A model generated the notes under the pieces. It saw only the letters and a list, made by a program, of their open reading frames with translations. It was not told the origin of the DNA and did no database searches. Below, in pieces: positions 25,597 through 34,209 of a stretch of DNA of 64,000 bases. Position 1 is the stretch's first letter; every line of letters starts with the position of its first letter. The translations under genes and the position numbers were made by a program. The stretch is taken from assembly GCF_017565645.3 (NCBI RefSeq), contig NZ_CP086136.1, forward strand, positions 1,688,001 through 1,752,000, read 5' to 3'. Origin of the DNA: Bradyrhizobium barranii subsp. barranii (lineage in GTDB: Bacteria > Pseudomonadota > Alphaproteobacteria > Rhizobiales > Xanthobacteraceae).

Positions 25597-26051
25597 CGCC
25601 GCTCGCGAAAGAAGTCCTTGAGCAGCCGCGCCGCCTCGCTCTCGCCGACCCCGGAATAGACATCCGGCGCATGATGGCAGGTGGGCGAAGCGAAGAACCG
25701 CACGCCGGACTCGACCGCGCCGCCCTTGGGATCGGCGGCGCCGTAATAGAGCCGCCTGACCCTTGCAAAGGAGATCGCGCCCGCACACATGGTGCAGGGC
25801 TCCAGCGTCACGTAGAGGTCGCAGTCGACCAGGCGCTCGCTGCCGATCTTTTTGGCGGCCTCGCGTAGCGCAATGATCTCGGCATGGGCGGTCGGGTCGT
25901 AATCAGTCAGCGTCCGGTTCGCCGCGGTCGCGATGACCTCGTAATTGCGGACCACGACGCATCCGATCGGAACTTCGCCCGCCTTTCCGGCATTTTCGGC
26001 CGTTTTGAGCGCCAAATCCATGAAAGAGGGGGCTTTCAAGCCTCGTATCAT
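25593..26051 (-). CDS. tadA: tRNA-specific adenosine deaminase TadA
   Basis: 152 residues from ATG 26051 ([19 protein letters not shown]); the frame is open 84 bp more without conservation. Zinc-binding and catalytic residues: HAEIIALR (His, Glu) and [12 protein letters not shown] (two Cys). The enzyme converts A34 to inosine in tRNA-Arg. Length and the [18 protein letters not shown] pattern favour TadA over guanine deaminase or cytidine deaminases. Divergent from the pseudouridine synthase gene, 119 bp apart. Confidence 0.93.
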   Translation of the reverse strand: MIRGLKAPSFMDLALKTAENAGKAGEVPIGCVVVRNYEVIATAANRTLTDYDPTAHAEIIALREAAKKIGSERLVDCDLYVTLEPCTMCAGAISFARVRRLYYGAADPKGGAVESGVRFFASPTCHHAPDVYSGVGESEAARLLKDFFRERR

Positions 26052-26170
26052 CGCCAGAAACCTGCTAGTAGCTCCGCCTTCAGCAAGAGTGAATACCGGA
26101 TTTGCCTGAGCATGCGGCTCGAAACGAGCGCGCACAATGCTTTCTGGCCACCCCCTAAGTGAGATTATTC

Positions 26171-28330
26171 ATGCCTCGCGACAGCGACAAAGACAACGAT
26201 TCCCGCGGCCGGCGTGATCGAGGCCCGGGCAGGGGTGGCCCGCCCAAGGGCCGGTCCGGCAAGCCGCGTGGCCCTGAGAAGAAATTCGCCAAGCGCGGCC
26301 CTGAGGGCAGGAGCGACGCCCGCCCGCCCCGTGGCGACCGCGACAGCCGTCCGCCTCGCGCCGACCGCGGGGATCGTCCGTTCCGCCGCCGCGAGGAGGG
26401 CGATGCCCCGCGCCGCGATTTCAGCGACCGTCCGAAATTCAAGCGCGACGACCGCGGCGGTGAGGAGCGCGGCGAGCGCAGCTTCAAGCCGCGCGGCGAC
26501 CGCCCGTTCTCCGATCGCGGCGCGCGCGATGGCGAGAAGCGGCCGTTCAAGCCGCGCGGTGATCGCCCGTCCTATGGCCGTGACGACCGTCCGCCGCGGA
26601 GCCGGGATCGCGACGATTCCCGTCCCGCCGGCCGGTTCGGTGACAAGAAGTTCGGCGACAAGCGGCCCTATGCGCCGCGTGGCGACCGCCCGGAACGCAA
26701 GTTCGACGGTGAGCGGAAGTTTTCGCGGGGAGCACCGGATCGCGAGCGCGACCGTGGGGATCGCAGCGACCGCCCGCGTGACTTCGGCGACCGCCCGCGC
26801 GATCGTGGCGAGCGCAGCGATTCAAAGCCGTGGCAGAAGCGCGACGCGGGTCCGCGTGGCGATCGTCCGCCGCGTAAGGACTTCAGCAAAGGTCCGCGCA
26901 AGGATTTCGGCGGCCGTGACCGCAGCGAAGACAAGCCCTGGCAGAAGCGCGACGATCGGCAGGGTGGCGGCGATGACCGTCCGCGTTTCTCGCGCTCGCG
27001 CGACGATCGCGCGTCCGGCGATCGTCCGTTCCGCGAGCGGCCGAAGTTCGATCGGCCCAAATTCGATCGCCCGCGCGACGATCGTCCGAAATTCGATCGG
27101 CCCCGTCGTGATGGCGATGGCGAACGCGGCGGTGACCGTCCCAAATTCAATCGTCCGCGCGAGCGCTCCGAGGGCCGCTCCGACTGGCACGAGCATCCGC
27201 GCAGCGAAGGCCGCTTCGGCGACCGTCCGCGCCGTGAAAACGAGGATGAGAGCAGGATCTTCGAGAAGCGCCCCGCCTTCGGTGGCCGCGGCGCCTATCG
27301 GGACCGTGATCGGGATTTCGAGGGCCGTCCGCGCCGTGACGAAGCACCGAAGCCGAAGAAGGCCGGCGAGCGTATCGCAAAAGTGCTGTCGCGTGCGGGC
27401 CTCGCCTCGCGCCGCGATGCCGAGGAGATGGTCACGCAGGGCCGCGTCGCCGTCAACGGCCGCGTCATCAATTCGCCGGCGCTCGACGTCACCTCGAACG
27501 ATGTCGTCACTGTCGACGGCAAGCCGTTGCCGGAGCGCGAGCGCACGCGGCTGTTCCTCTATCACAAGCCGCGCGGGCTGATGACCACGCATGACGACCC
27601 CGAGGGCCGTCCGACCGTGTTCGACAATCTTCCCGAAGGCCTGCCGCGGCTGATCTCGATCGGCCGGCTCGACTTCAACACCGAAGGCCTGCTGCTGCTC
27701 ACCAACGACGGCGGCCTTGCGCGCACGCTCGAGCTGCCGGACACCGGCTGGCTGCGCCGCTACCGCGTCCGCGCCCATGGCGACGTCACGCAGGCGCAGC
27801 TCGACGAATTGAAGAACGGCATCGAGGTCGAGGGCGTCAAATACGGTCCGATCGAGGCGACGCTGGAGCGCGACCAGGGCGCCAATGTCTGGCTGGTGTT
27901 CGCGATCCGCGAGGGCAAGAACCGCGAGGTGCGCAACGTCTGCGCCCATCTCGGGCTCGAGGTGAACCGGCTGATCCGCGTGTCCTATGGACCGTTCCAG
28001 CTCGGCGAGGTCCCCGAAGGCCAGGTCGAGGAGATCAAGTCGCGCGTGCTGCGTGATCAGCTCGGTGACAAGGTGATCGAGAAGTCGGGCGCGCAGTTCG
28101 ACGTGCCGAAGAAATCTTCTTCACCCGACGGCGAAGCGCCGCGCGAGAAGAAGCCTGCCAGCAAGCGTGACGTGATCAACGATCGCAAGGGTCGCCGCGT
28201 GCTGGTACAGCGCACCGGGAGCGAGGAAGCGCGCGAGCGCAACGAGTCCGAGGCCAACGGCTACGGCCCGCCGCGCCGCCCCAAACGCGGCTATCACGGC
28301 AAGCGCGACCTGACGCCGCGGGAGGACTAA
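26171..28330 (+). CDS. RluB/RsuA-type 23S rRNA pseudouridine synthase with a very long disordered N-terminus
   Basis: 719 residues from ATG 26171. Residues 1 to about 392 are almost entirely Arg, Asp, Gly, Pro, Lys, Phe and Ser, with many DRP, GDRP and PKFDRP repeats: a charged, intrinsically disordered RNA-binding-like extension. An S4 domain follows (ERIAKVLSRAGLASRRDAEE), then the synthase with GRLDFNTEGLLLLTNDGG near residue 498 (catalytic Asp) and REGKNREVRNVCAHLGLEV. A second basic tail (from about 640) ends the protein. Typical RluB is 250-300 residues. Probably modifies 23S rRNA near position 2605. Precedes rsmD directly. Confidence 0.92.
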   Translation: MPRDSDKDNDSRGRRDRGPGRGGPPKGRSGKPRGPEKKFAKRGPEGRSDARPPRGDRDSRPPRADRGDRPFRRREEGDAPRRDFSDRPKFKRDDRGGEERGERSFKPRGDRPFSDRGARDGEKRPFKPRGDRPSYGRDDRPPRSRDRDDSRPAGRFGDKKFGDKRPYAPRGDRPERKFDGERKFSRGAPDRERDRGDRSDRPRDFGDRPRDRGERSDSKPWQKRDAGPRGDRPPRKDFSKGPRKDFGGRDRSEDKPWQKRDDRQGGGDDRPRFSRSRDDRASGDRPFRERPKFDRPKFDRPRDDRPKFDRPRRDGDGERGGDRPKFNRPRERSEGRSDWHEHPRSEGRFGDRPRRENEDESRIFEKRPAFGGRGAYRDRDRDFEGRPRRDEAPKPKKAGERIAKVLSRAGLASRRDAEEMVTQGRVAVNGRVINSPALDVTSNDVVTVDGKPLPERERTRLFLYHKPRGLMTTHDDPEGRPTVFDNLPEGLPRLISIGRLDFNTEGLLLLTNDGGLARTLELPDTGWLRRYRVRAHGDVTQAQLDELKNGIEVEGVKYGPIEATLERDQGANVWLVFAIREGKNREVRNVCAHLGLEVNRLIRVSYGPFQLGEVPEGQVEEIKSRVLRDQLGDKVIEKSGAQFDVPKKSSSPDGEAPREKKPASKRDVINDRKGRRVLVQRTGSEEARERNESEANGYGPPRRPKRGYHGKRDLTPRED

Positions 28331-28885
28331 TTGCGCGTCGTCGGCGGTCGTTTGAAGGGGCGCAATCTCGCCTCACCGTCCTCGCGCGACATCCGCCCCA
28401 CGGCGGACCGCCTGCGCGAGTCCGTGTTCAACATCCTCGTGCACGCCTATGACGATCCGATCGAGGATGCGCGCGTGCTCGATCTCTTCGCCGGCACCGG
28501 CGCGCTCGGCATTGAGGCGTCGTCGCGCGGCGCAAAGTTCACGCTGTTCGTCGACAACGGCGCCGAGGCCCGCGCGCTGCTGCGCAACAATGTCGAGACG
28601 CTCGGCCTTGGCGGCGTGACCAAGGTCTATCGCCGCGATGCGACGGATCTCGGGCCTGCGCATCCCGTCGAGCCGTTCTCGCTGGTGTTCCTCGATCCGC
28701 CCTACGGCCAAGGATTTGCGGAGAAGGCGCTCGCGAGCTTGCGCGACGGTGGCTGGCTCACACCGGGTGCGCTGCTGGTGGTGGAGGAGGCGAAGGCTGC
28801 GCAGTTCGTGACGCCTGGGGGCTTCGAGGAATTGGAGCGGCGGGCGTATGACGACACGGAGTTCGTGTTTTTAAGGAAGCCGTAG
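28331..28885 (+). CDS. rsmD: 16S rRNA (guanine-966-N2)-methyltransferase RsmD
   Basis: 184 residues, TTG start placed right after the pseudouridine-synthase stop; GGAGGACTAA gives a strong ribosome-binding site inside the end of that gene. Motifs: MRVVGGRLKGRNL, RPTADRLRESVFNIL, DLFAGTGALGIEASSRGA (SAM loop) and VFLDPPYGQ (N-methylation motif). Forms an rRNA-modification pair with the upstream gene. Confidence 0.95.
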   Translation: MRVVGGRLKGRNLASPSSRDIRPTADRLRESVFNILVHAYDDPIEDARVLDLFAGTGALGIEASSRGAKFTLFVDNGAEARALLRNNVETLGLGGVTKVYRRDATDLGPAHPVEPFSLVFLDPPYGQGFAEKALASLRDGGWLTPGALLVVEEAKAAQFVTPGGFEELERRAYDDTEFVFLRKP

Positions 28886-28894
28886 TCTCGCTGC

Positions 28895-28985
28895 CGTAGG
28901 GTGGGCAAAGGCGCAACGCGCCGTGCCCACCAACTTTCTGCGATCGCGGTAGGTGGTGGGCACGCTTCGCTTTGCCCACCCTACG
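28895..28985. repeat. Long palindromic intergenic repeat, copy 2
   Basis: Same family as 8142-8236: ends CGTAGGGTGGGCAAAGGCGC and GCTTTGCCCACCCTACG, inner arms GTGCCCACC / GGTGGGCAC. This copy is the more perfect palindrome. Located in the junction between the convergent rsmD and mutL genes, 4 bp from the mutL stop. Confidence 0.92.
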
Positions 28986-28989
28986 AAGA

Positions 28990-30801
28990 TCATCTCCGCC
29001 CGAACAGCTTCTCCACGTCGCTCAGCTTCAGCTCGACATAAGTCGGGCGGCCGTGATTGCACTGGCCGGAGTTCGGGGCGTCCTCCATCTCGCGGAGCAG
29101 GGCGTTCATCTCCTCCGGCCGCAGCCGGCGGCCGGCACGCACGGAGCCGTGGCAGGCCATGGTCGCGGCGACGTGCATCAGGCGGCGCTCCAGCGGCAGC
29201 GCCTCGTCCCATTCGGCCATATGCTCGGAGAGATCGCGCAGCAGCCCGCCTGCATTGGTCTTGCCGAGCAGCGACGGCGTCTCGCGCACCGCGACCGCGC
29301 CGGGGCCGAAGGATTCGATCGCCAGCCCGAACGACGCAAGCTCCTCGCTGCGCTCCAGCAGGCGCTCGACTGTCGCCTCGTCCATCTCGACGATCTCGGG
29401 AATCAGGAGGATCTGCCGCTGCACGCCATTGGCGGCGAGCGAGGCCTTCAGCCGCTCGTAGACGATGCGCTCATGCGCGGCGTGCTGGTCGACGATGATC
29501 AGGCCGTCGCGGGTCTGCGAGACGATGTAGGTCTCGTGGATCTGGGTGCGCGCCGCGCCGAGCGGGCGGTCAACGAGGTCGCTGACGGGCTGGGTCTCGA
29601 TCCGCACGTCCGCACTGGGCGCGCCGACATCGAATGCCGCCTGCGCGCGCTCGGCGAAGGCGGGCGCAGCCGATCCGTCGAACGACGGCATCGGCGCGAC
29701 CGGGGCGGATGGCGAGGCGCGCCAGTCCCAGCTCGCAGGCCGCGGCGTGAAGGCCGGCCGGAACGAGGACAACGCGCTCTCGCCACTGTTGGCGGCCGTG
29801 CGCCGGCCCTCGCGCGCGAGCGCGTCCTTCAATCCGTGCACGATCAGCGCGCGCACGAGGCCGGCATTGCGGAAGCGCACCTCGGTCTTGGCCGGATGCA
29901 CGTTGGCATCGACCTCGCGCGGATCGAGCGTGACGAACAACGCCAGCACCGGATGGCGGTCGCGCGGCAGATAGTCGGCATAGGCCCCGCGCACGGCGCC
30001 GAGGATCAGCTTGTCGCGCACCGGGCGGCCGTTGACGAAGAGATATTGCCCGAGCGCATTGGCCTTGGTCAGCGCCGGCGCTGCCGCATAGCCGGCGACG
30101 ACGACGCCCTCGCGCTCGGCATGGACCTCGATGGCGTGGCTGCGGAACTCCGCGCCCAGAATGTCGCCGAGCCGCGTCAGCCGCCCGGCGGCGCCGGGCA
30201 GCGCGGCGGTCCAGGTCACCGGCGCGCGCTCTTCGCCCGCGAGCGTGAAGGCGACGTCGGGCCGCGCCATGGCAAGGCGCCTGACCACCTCGCGGATCGC
30301 CTCCGCCTCGGTGCGATCGGTCTTCAGGAATTTCAGCCGCGCGGGCGTTGCATAGAAGAGGTCGTTGACCTCGACGCGCGTGCCATGCGCTAGCGCCGCC
30401 GGCATGATCTCGGACTTGTCGCCGCCCTCGACTGACAGCGCCCAGGCATGTGGTTCGCTCGCGTGCCGCGTCGTGATGGAGAGACGCGCGACGGAGCCGA
30501 TCGAGGGCAGCGCCTCGCCGCGGAACCCGAGCGTGCGGATCTGGAGCAGGTCCTCGTCGTCGAGCTTGGAGGTGGCATGGCGTTCGACCGCGAGCGCCAG
30601 GTCCTTCGCGGTCATGCCGCCGCCGTCGTCGGTGATCCCGATTCGCCGACGGCCGCCGCCATCGGTGAAGACGTCGATCCGGCTCGCGCCGGCATCGATG
30701 GCGTTCTCGACCAGTTCCTTGACCACGCTCGCCGGGCGCTCGACCACCTCGCCGGCGGCGATGCGGTTGACGACTTGCTCTGGCAGCTGGCGGACGGGCA
30801 T
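28990..30801 (-). CDS. mutL: DNA mismatch repair protein MutL
   Basis: 603 residues. GHKL ATPase N-terminus: IAAGEVVERPASVVKELVEN, DDGGGM and RGEALPSIGSV. The linker (about residues 340-410) is Pro/Ala-rich. The C-terminal domain has the metal-dependent endonuclease motif VDQHAAHERIVYE near residue 437, as in organisms that lack MutH, and ends with the zinc-site-like GQCNHGRPTYVEL. Couples mismatch recognition by MutS to strand nicking. Confidence 0.97.
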   Translation of the reverse strand: MPVRQLPEQVVNRIAAGEVVERPASVVKELVENAIDAGASRIDVFTDGGGRRRIGITDDGGGMTAKDLALAVERHATSKLDDEDLLQIRTLGFRGEALPSIGSVARLSITTRHASEPHAWALSVEGGDKSEIMPAALAHGTRVEVNDLFYATPARLKFLKTDRTEAEAIREVVRRLAMARPDVAFTLAGEERAPVTWTAALPGAAGRLTRLGDILGAEFRSHAIEVHAEREGVVVAGYAAAPALTKANALGQYLFVNGRPVRDKLILGAVRGAYADYLPRDRHPVLALFVTLDPREVDANVHPAKTEVRFRNAGLVRALIVHGLKDALAREGRRTAANSGESALSSFRPAFTPRPASWDWRASPSAPVAPMPSFDGSAAPAFAERAQAAFDVGAPSADVRIETQPVSDLVDRPLGAARTQIHETYIVSQTRDGLIIVDQHAAHERIVYERLKASLAANGVQRQILLIPEIVEMDEATVERLLERSEELASFGLAIESFGPGAVAVRETPSLLGKTNAGGLLRDLSEHMAEWDEALPLERRLMHVAATMACHGSVRAGRRLRPEEMNALLREMEDAPNSGQCNHGRPTYVELKLSDVEKLFGRR

Positions 30802-31043
30802 GGGGCTTTCGATCTGGATTCGCTGACGGCGCTATTCTAGGCCGTGTTGCGTCAAAAGCATGTGTTGGGCAACAGCCGTGTGGCGGGCTGGGGAAGAGGG
30901 ATGCCTATCACATTGAAGGGATTGGACGTTCGAGAAAATTGCGCAACCGGGACGGAGCGGTCGCCCTGCCTGCCGTCCTGATTGTGGGGGCACGGGCAGC
31001 GGTGTAGCATCGTGAAAAAATGGCAACAGGACGGGAGGACGCC

Positions 31044-31361
31044 ATGTGCAATTTCTTCGCGCACCAGCCCCAACGCAACTACGAATCCCAGACCCGCTCG
31101 TTGCGGATCGGCGGGCACTGCACCTCGATCCGGCTGGAAATGGCGTTCTGGGACACGCTGGAGGAGATCGCGGCCAAGGAGAGCATGAGCGTCGGCAAGT
31201 TCCTGACCACGCTCTACAACGAGGTGCTCGACCATCACGGCGAGGTCAACAATTTCGCCTCGCTGCTGCGCTGCTCCTGCCTGATCTACCGCTCCCGGAG
31301 CATGGTGCCGGTGCAGGATTTCAAAGCAACTGTCGCGCCCATCCTCGATGCGGCCGAGTAG
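31044..31361 (+). CDS. Ribbon-helix-helix domain protein (RHH_4 type)
   Basis: 105 residues from ATG 31044 (GGGAGGACGCC upstream). SQTRSLRIGGHCTSIRLEMA forms the N-terminal strand, then FWDTLEEIAAKESMSVGKFL and TTLYNEVLDHHGEVNNF give the two helices of the RHH_4 family (PF13467), common in alphaproteobacteria. Presumed DNA-binding dimer; target unknown. Divergent from mutL. Confidence 0.82.
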   Translation: MCNFFAHQPQRNYESQTRSLRIGGHCTSIRLEMAFWDTLEEIAAKESMSVGKFLTTLYNEVLDHHGEVNNFASLLRCSCLIYRSRSMVPVQDFKATVAPILDAAE

Positions 31362-31379
31362 CTATCCCGACAAAAGCGC

Positions 31380-31462
31380 GTAGCCCGGATGAAGCGCAGC
31401 GCAATCCGGGATTTAGCTCACCCGCGAGGACCCCGGATTACGCTTCGCTCCATCCGGGCTAC
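31380..31462. repeat. GTAGCCCGGAT palindromic repeat
   Basis: GTAGCCCGGATGAAGCGCAG with AATCCGGG on the left and CCCCGGATTACGC plus ATCCGGGCTAC on the right pair over about 30 bases, with a short non-pairing middle. First of two different repeat elements packed between the convergent RHH gene and the dehydrogenase operon. A partial copy occurs at 17891. Confidence 0.9.
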
Positions 31463-31476
31463 GATACTCTCTCCGC

Positions 31477-31593
31477 CGTCATTGCGAGGAGCCCGCGACA
31501 AAATTGCCTAGCAATTTTGCGCTAGTGCGACGATGCAATCCAGGCCGTCACCGCGGTGGGATTCTGGATTGCTTCGCTTCGCTCGCAATGACG
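31477..31593. repeat. CGTCATTGCGAG palindromic repeat
   Basis: CGTCATTGCGAGGAGC on the left and GCTCGCAATGACG on the right are inverted copies, with an inner pair GATGCAATCCAG / CTGGATTGC and a small hairpin AAAATTGCCTAGCAATTTT. Different family from the adjacent 31380 repeat. Together they fill the 260-bp convergent junction. Confidence 0.9.
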
Positions 31594-31621
31594 GGGAGCG
31601 GAAACAGTTTTCTTTGGACCG

Positions 31622-33190
31622 TCAGATCTCCTTTTTCTGCATCGCGCCGGCGATGTAATCCGCCTGCCGGATCGCGAGCGCGACGATGGTCAGCGTCGGA
31701 TTGCAAGCCGCCCCGCTGGTGAACTGGCTGCCATCCGAGACGAACAGATTCTTGACGTCGTGGCTCTGCCCGAACTTGTTGACCACGCCGTCCCGCGGCT
31801 TCTCGCTCATCCGGTTGGTGCCGAGATTGTGCGTGCTCGGATAGGGGGGCGTCGGATAAGTCACCGTGGCGCCGACGGCGTCGTAGACCGCCGCCCCCTG
31901 CTTGTAGGCGTGCGCGCGCATCGCGAGGTCGTTGGGATGGTCGTCGAAATGCACGCTCGCGACCGCTTGGCCGAACTTGTCCTTGACGACGGGGTCGAGC
32001 GTGATGCGGTTGGTCTCCTGCGGCATGTCCTCGCCGACCAGCCACATGCCGGCCATCCTGGGATAGCCGTCGAGCGCCGCGGTGAACGGACGGCCCCAGG
32101 CGCCGGGATTGAGGAACGCCGCCATGAACGGCAGGCCGATCGACAGCGTCTCCATCTCGTAGCCGCCGACGAAGCCGCGCTTCGGATTGTTGGCGGATTC
32201 ATCACGGATAATGCCGGCCATGGTGGTGCCGCGATACATGTGCACGGACTTCTCGAACACGGCGTAGACGCTGCCGGTCATGTGCCGCATGTAGTTGCGG
32301 CCGACCTGGCCCGATGAATTGCCGAGGCCATCGGGGAACATGGTCGAGGCACTGTTCAACAGCAACCGCGGGCTTTCAATCGAGTTGCCGGCCACCGCGA
32401 CGACGCGCGCCTTCTGGCGCTGCATCGCGCCACTCTCGTCGGCATAGACAACGCCGGTCACCTTGCCGGAGGCGTCGTGCTCGATCTTGACCGCCATGCT
32501 GCTCGGCCGTACTTCGAGATTGCCGGTCGCCTCGCCCTTGGGGATTTCGGTGTAGAGCGTCGACCATTTCGCGCCGGATTTGCAGCCCTGGAAGCAGAAG
32601 CCGATCTGCTGGCAGGCGCCGCGGCCGTCACGCGGCTGGCTGTTGATGGCCATATTGCCGGTATGCACGGTCTTGTAGCCGAGCTTCTTCGCACCGGCCT
32701 CCAGCACCTTGAAATTATTGTTGCCGGGAAGTCCGGGAATGCCGTTGGTGCGGGTCACGCCCATCTTGTTCTCGGCCTTGGCGTACCATGGCTCGATCTC
32801 GGCGAGCGTCACCGGCCAGTCCAGCAGGTTCGCGCCGGGCAGGCCGCCGTAGGTGCTCTTCACCTTGAACTCATGCTCGTCGAAGCGCAGCGACGCGCCG
32901 GCCCAATGCGTGGTCGAGCCGCCGACCGCCTTGACGATCCAGGCGGGAAGGCCCGAAAAATCCTTGGCGACGCGCCATGTCCCCGACGTGGTGCGGGCAT
33001 CGGTCCAGGCGAGCTGGGAAAAGCTCTCCCATTCGTCGTTGACGAAATCCTGGTTCTCGATGCGTGGGCCGGCTTCAAGGATGACCACCTTGACGCCCTT
33101 CTGCGCGAGCTCGTTGCCCAGCGTGCCGCCGCCGGCACCGGAGCCGACGATCACCACAACGCTGGAGTCGTTCAGATCGAATTTTGCCAT
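31622..33190 (-). CDS. GMC-family FAD dehydrogenase with iron-sulfur cysteine motif (flavoprotein subunit)
   Basis: 522 residues from ATG 33190 (GGAGAA upstream); the frame is open 340 bp further but that overlaps the preceding gene. FAD-binding VVVIVGSGAGGGTLGNELAQ at 11-30 and ILEAGP. Cys193, Cys199 and Cys203 have the spacing C-x5-C-x3-C found in the [3Fe-4S] site of the Burkholderia FAD-glucose dehydrogenase catalytic subunit. C-terminus: HNLGTNRM, NLFVSDGSQF and NPTLTIVALAIRQADYI, as in gluconate 2-dehydrogenase/FAD-GDH flavoproteins. Oxidises a sugar or alcohol and passes electrons to the cytochrome c encoded nearby. Confidence 0.87.
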   Translation of the reverse strand: MAKFDLNDSSVVVIVGSGAGGGTLGNELAQKGVKVVILEAGPRIENQDFVNDEWESFSQLAWTDARTTSGTWRVAKDFSGLPAWIVKAVGGSTTHWAGASLRFDEHEFKVKSTYGGLPGANLLDWPVTLAEIEPWYAKAENKMGVTRTNGIPGLPGNNNFKVLEAGAKKLGYKTVHTGNMAINSQPRDGRGACQQIGFCFQGCKSGAKWSTLYTEIPKGEATGNLEVRPSSMAVKIEHDASGKVTGVVYADESGAMQRQKARVVAVAGNSIESPRLLLNSASTMFPDGLGNSSGQVGRNYMRHMTGSVYAVFEKSVHMYRGTTMAGIIRDESANNPKRGFVGGYEMETLSIGLPFMAAFLNPGAWGRPFTAALDGYPRMAGMWLVGEDMPQETNRITLDPVVKDKFGQAVASVHFDDHPNDLAMRAHAYKQGAAVYDAVGATVTYPTPPYPSTHNLGTNRMSEKPRDGVVNKFGQSHDVKNLFVSDGSQFTSGAACNPTLTIVALAIRQADYIAGAMQKKEI

Positions 33191-33219
33191 ATGCGTTCTC
33201 CTGAACCGTTGGGTGAGCC

Positions 33220-33768
33220 TTAAGCCTTCGGCAGCCAGTCGATGTCGGCAAAGCCGCGGTTGATGTAGCCGCCGTGCTCGGCGGAGGAGCCCTCGTAGCC
33301 GAACCGCGGCCAGACCTCTTTCTGGTTGTAGAGCGACACGACGAGGTCGCCGCGCACCTTCTGGAAGAAGTCGCTCTGCTCGATCTCCGTCAGCAGCACC
33401 ACGCGGTCGGCCTCCCATGGCACTTCGGCGTAAGCCACCTTGTGGCGATCCCGCGCGTTCTGATCGAGCCGCGTGATGCCGTCGCTGATCAGAGACTTGA
33501 CGGCGGGGTCCTTGGCCGCCTTGCCGTCCCACGGCTTGATCGCGGTGATGTAGTAGCTGTCGCCGAGGACGTCGTGCGGATAGATGTCGCGCGCGACCTT
33601 CAGCAGCGTCTTCATCGTTGCGGGCGAGAGCGTGCTGGCATCATCCGCCCAGGCATCCTCGATGCTGACGGCGACGCTGGTCGCGACAGCGACGACCGGA
33701 ACGGCGGTCGCCGCGCCCTTGAGAAAGACGCGGCGGCTGTGCTTGCTTCGACGATCGACTTCTCTCAT
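33220..33768 (-). CDS. Gluconate 2-dehydrogenase subunit 3 family protein (Tat-exported small subunit)
   Basis: 182 residues. Twin-arginine signal SRRVFLKG (Arg12-Arg13) followed by a hydrophobic stretch to AWA. The mature part holds ARDIYPHDVLGDSYYITAI, DGITRLDQNARDR and a C-terminal SSAEHGGYINRGFADIDWLP, all typical of the small gamma-type subunit of membrane FAD dehydrogenases. It chaperones and carries the folded flavoprotein across the membrane with it (hitch-hiker export; known for the family). 29 bp upstream of the flavoprotein gene. Confidence 0.87.
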   Translation of the reverse strand: MREVDRRSKHSRRVFLKGAATAVPVVAVATSVAVSIEDAWADDASTLSPATMKTLLKVARDIYPHDVLGDSYYITAIKPWDGKAAKDPAVKSLISDGITRLDQNARDRHKVAYAEVPWEADRVVLLTEIEQSDFFQKVRGDLVVSLYNQKEVWPRFGYEGSSAEHGGYINRGFADIDWLPKA

Positions 33769-33813
33769 GGCATTCCTCCGTAGATTTTGTGATTTGGATT
33801 TTTGTGATTTTGA

Positions 33814-34209
33814 TCAGCCGAAACGCCCCCCTCGCTGGATCACCTCGATCTTGTAGCCATCGGGATCGCTGACGAAGAAGAAGCGCGCCAGCGTCTTGCC
33901 GTCGTGCTTGAAGTCGCGCAGCGGTCCCGGTGCGAGCTTCTCGCGCTCGAAGCGGGCATGTTCGGTATCGAGATCGTCGACCACCACGGCAATATGTCCG
34001 TAGCCGTCGCCGAGCTGGTACGGCTCCTTGCGATCGAAATTCACCGTCAGCTCCACCTCGAAAGGTGAGGAGGGGTGACGCAGGTAGATCAGAGCAAAGT
34101 CCGAAAATTTCAGATGGTCGGCGACCTCCAGGCCGAAGGCGCGCTTGTAGAAGTCGAGCGAGCGGGCCTCGTCGAGCACGCGGATCATGGAATGAACGGG
34201 CTTTGCCAT
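33814..34209 (-). CDS. VOC-family (glyoxalase I-like) protein
   Basis: 131 residues: KPVHSMIRVLDEARSLDFYK opens the first beta-alpha-beta-beta-beta module and HIAVVVDDLDTEHARFE the second; His near residue 5, Glu near 52 (FEVELTV), His near 74 and Glu near 122 (IEVIQRG) are placed as the metal ligands of glyoxalase I. Length and pattern fit lactoylglutathione lyase, but other VOC enzymes are possible. It lies between the dehydrogenase subunits and the cytochrome c, in the same orientation, so it may detoxify a reactive carbonyl made by the dehydrogenase (inference). Confidence 0.85.
   Translation of the reverse strand: MAKPVHSMIRVLDEARSLDFYKRAFGLEVADHLKFSDFALIYLRHPSSPFEVELTVNFDRKEPYQLGDGYGHIAVVVDDLDTEHARFEREKLAPGPLRDFKHDGKTLARFFFVSDPDGYKIEVIQRGGRFG

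Noticed and set aside
26214..27581. 455-residue Ala/Arg/Val-rich frame inside the pseudouridine-synthase gene
   Set aside because: Alternative frame of the repetitive Arg/Asp-rich extension; repeats keep all frames open. The in-frame S4 and synthase domains identify the real frame.
33191..33532. N-terminal extension of the GMC flavoprotein
   Set aside because: The frame is open but Arg-rich and overlaps the Tat-signal small-subunit gene; GGAGAA and the FAD motif position support the start at 33190.
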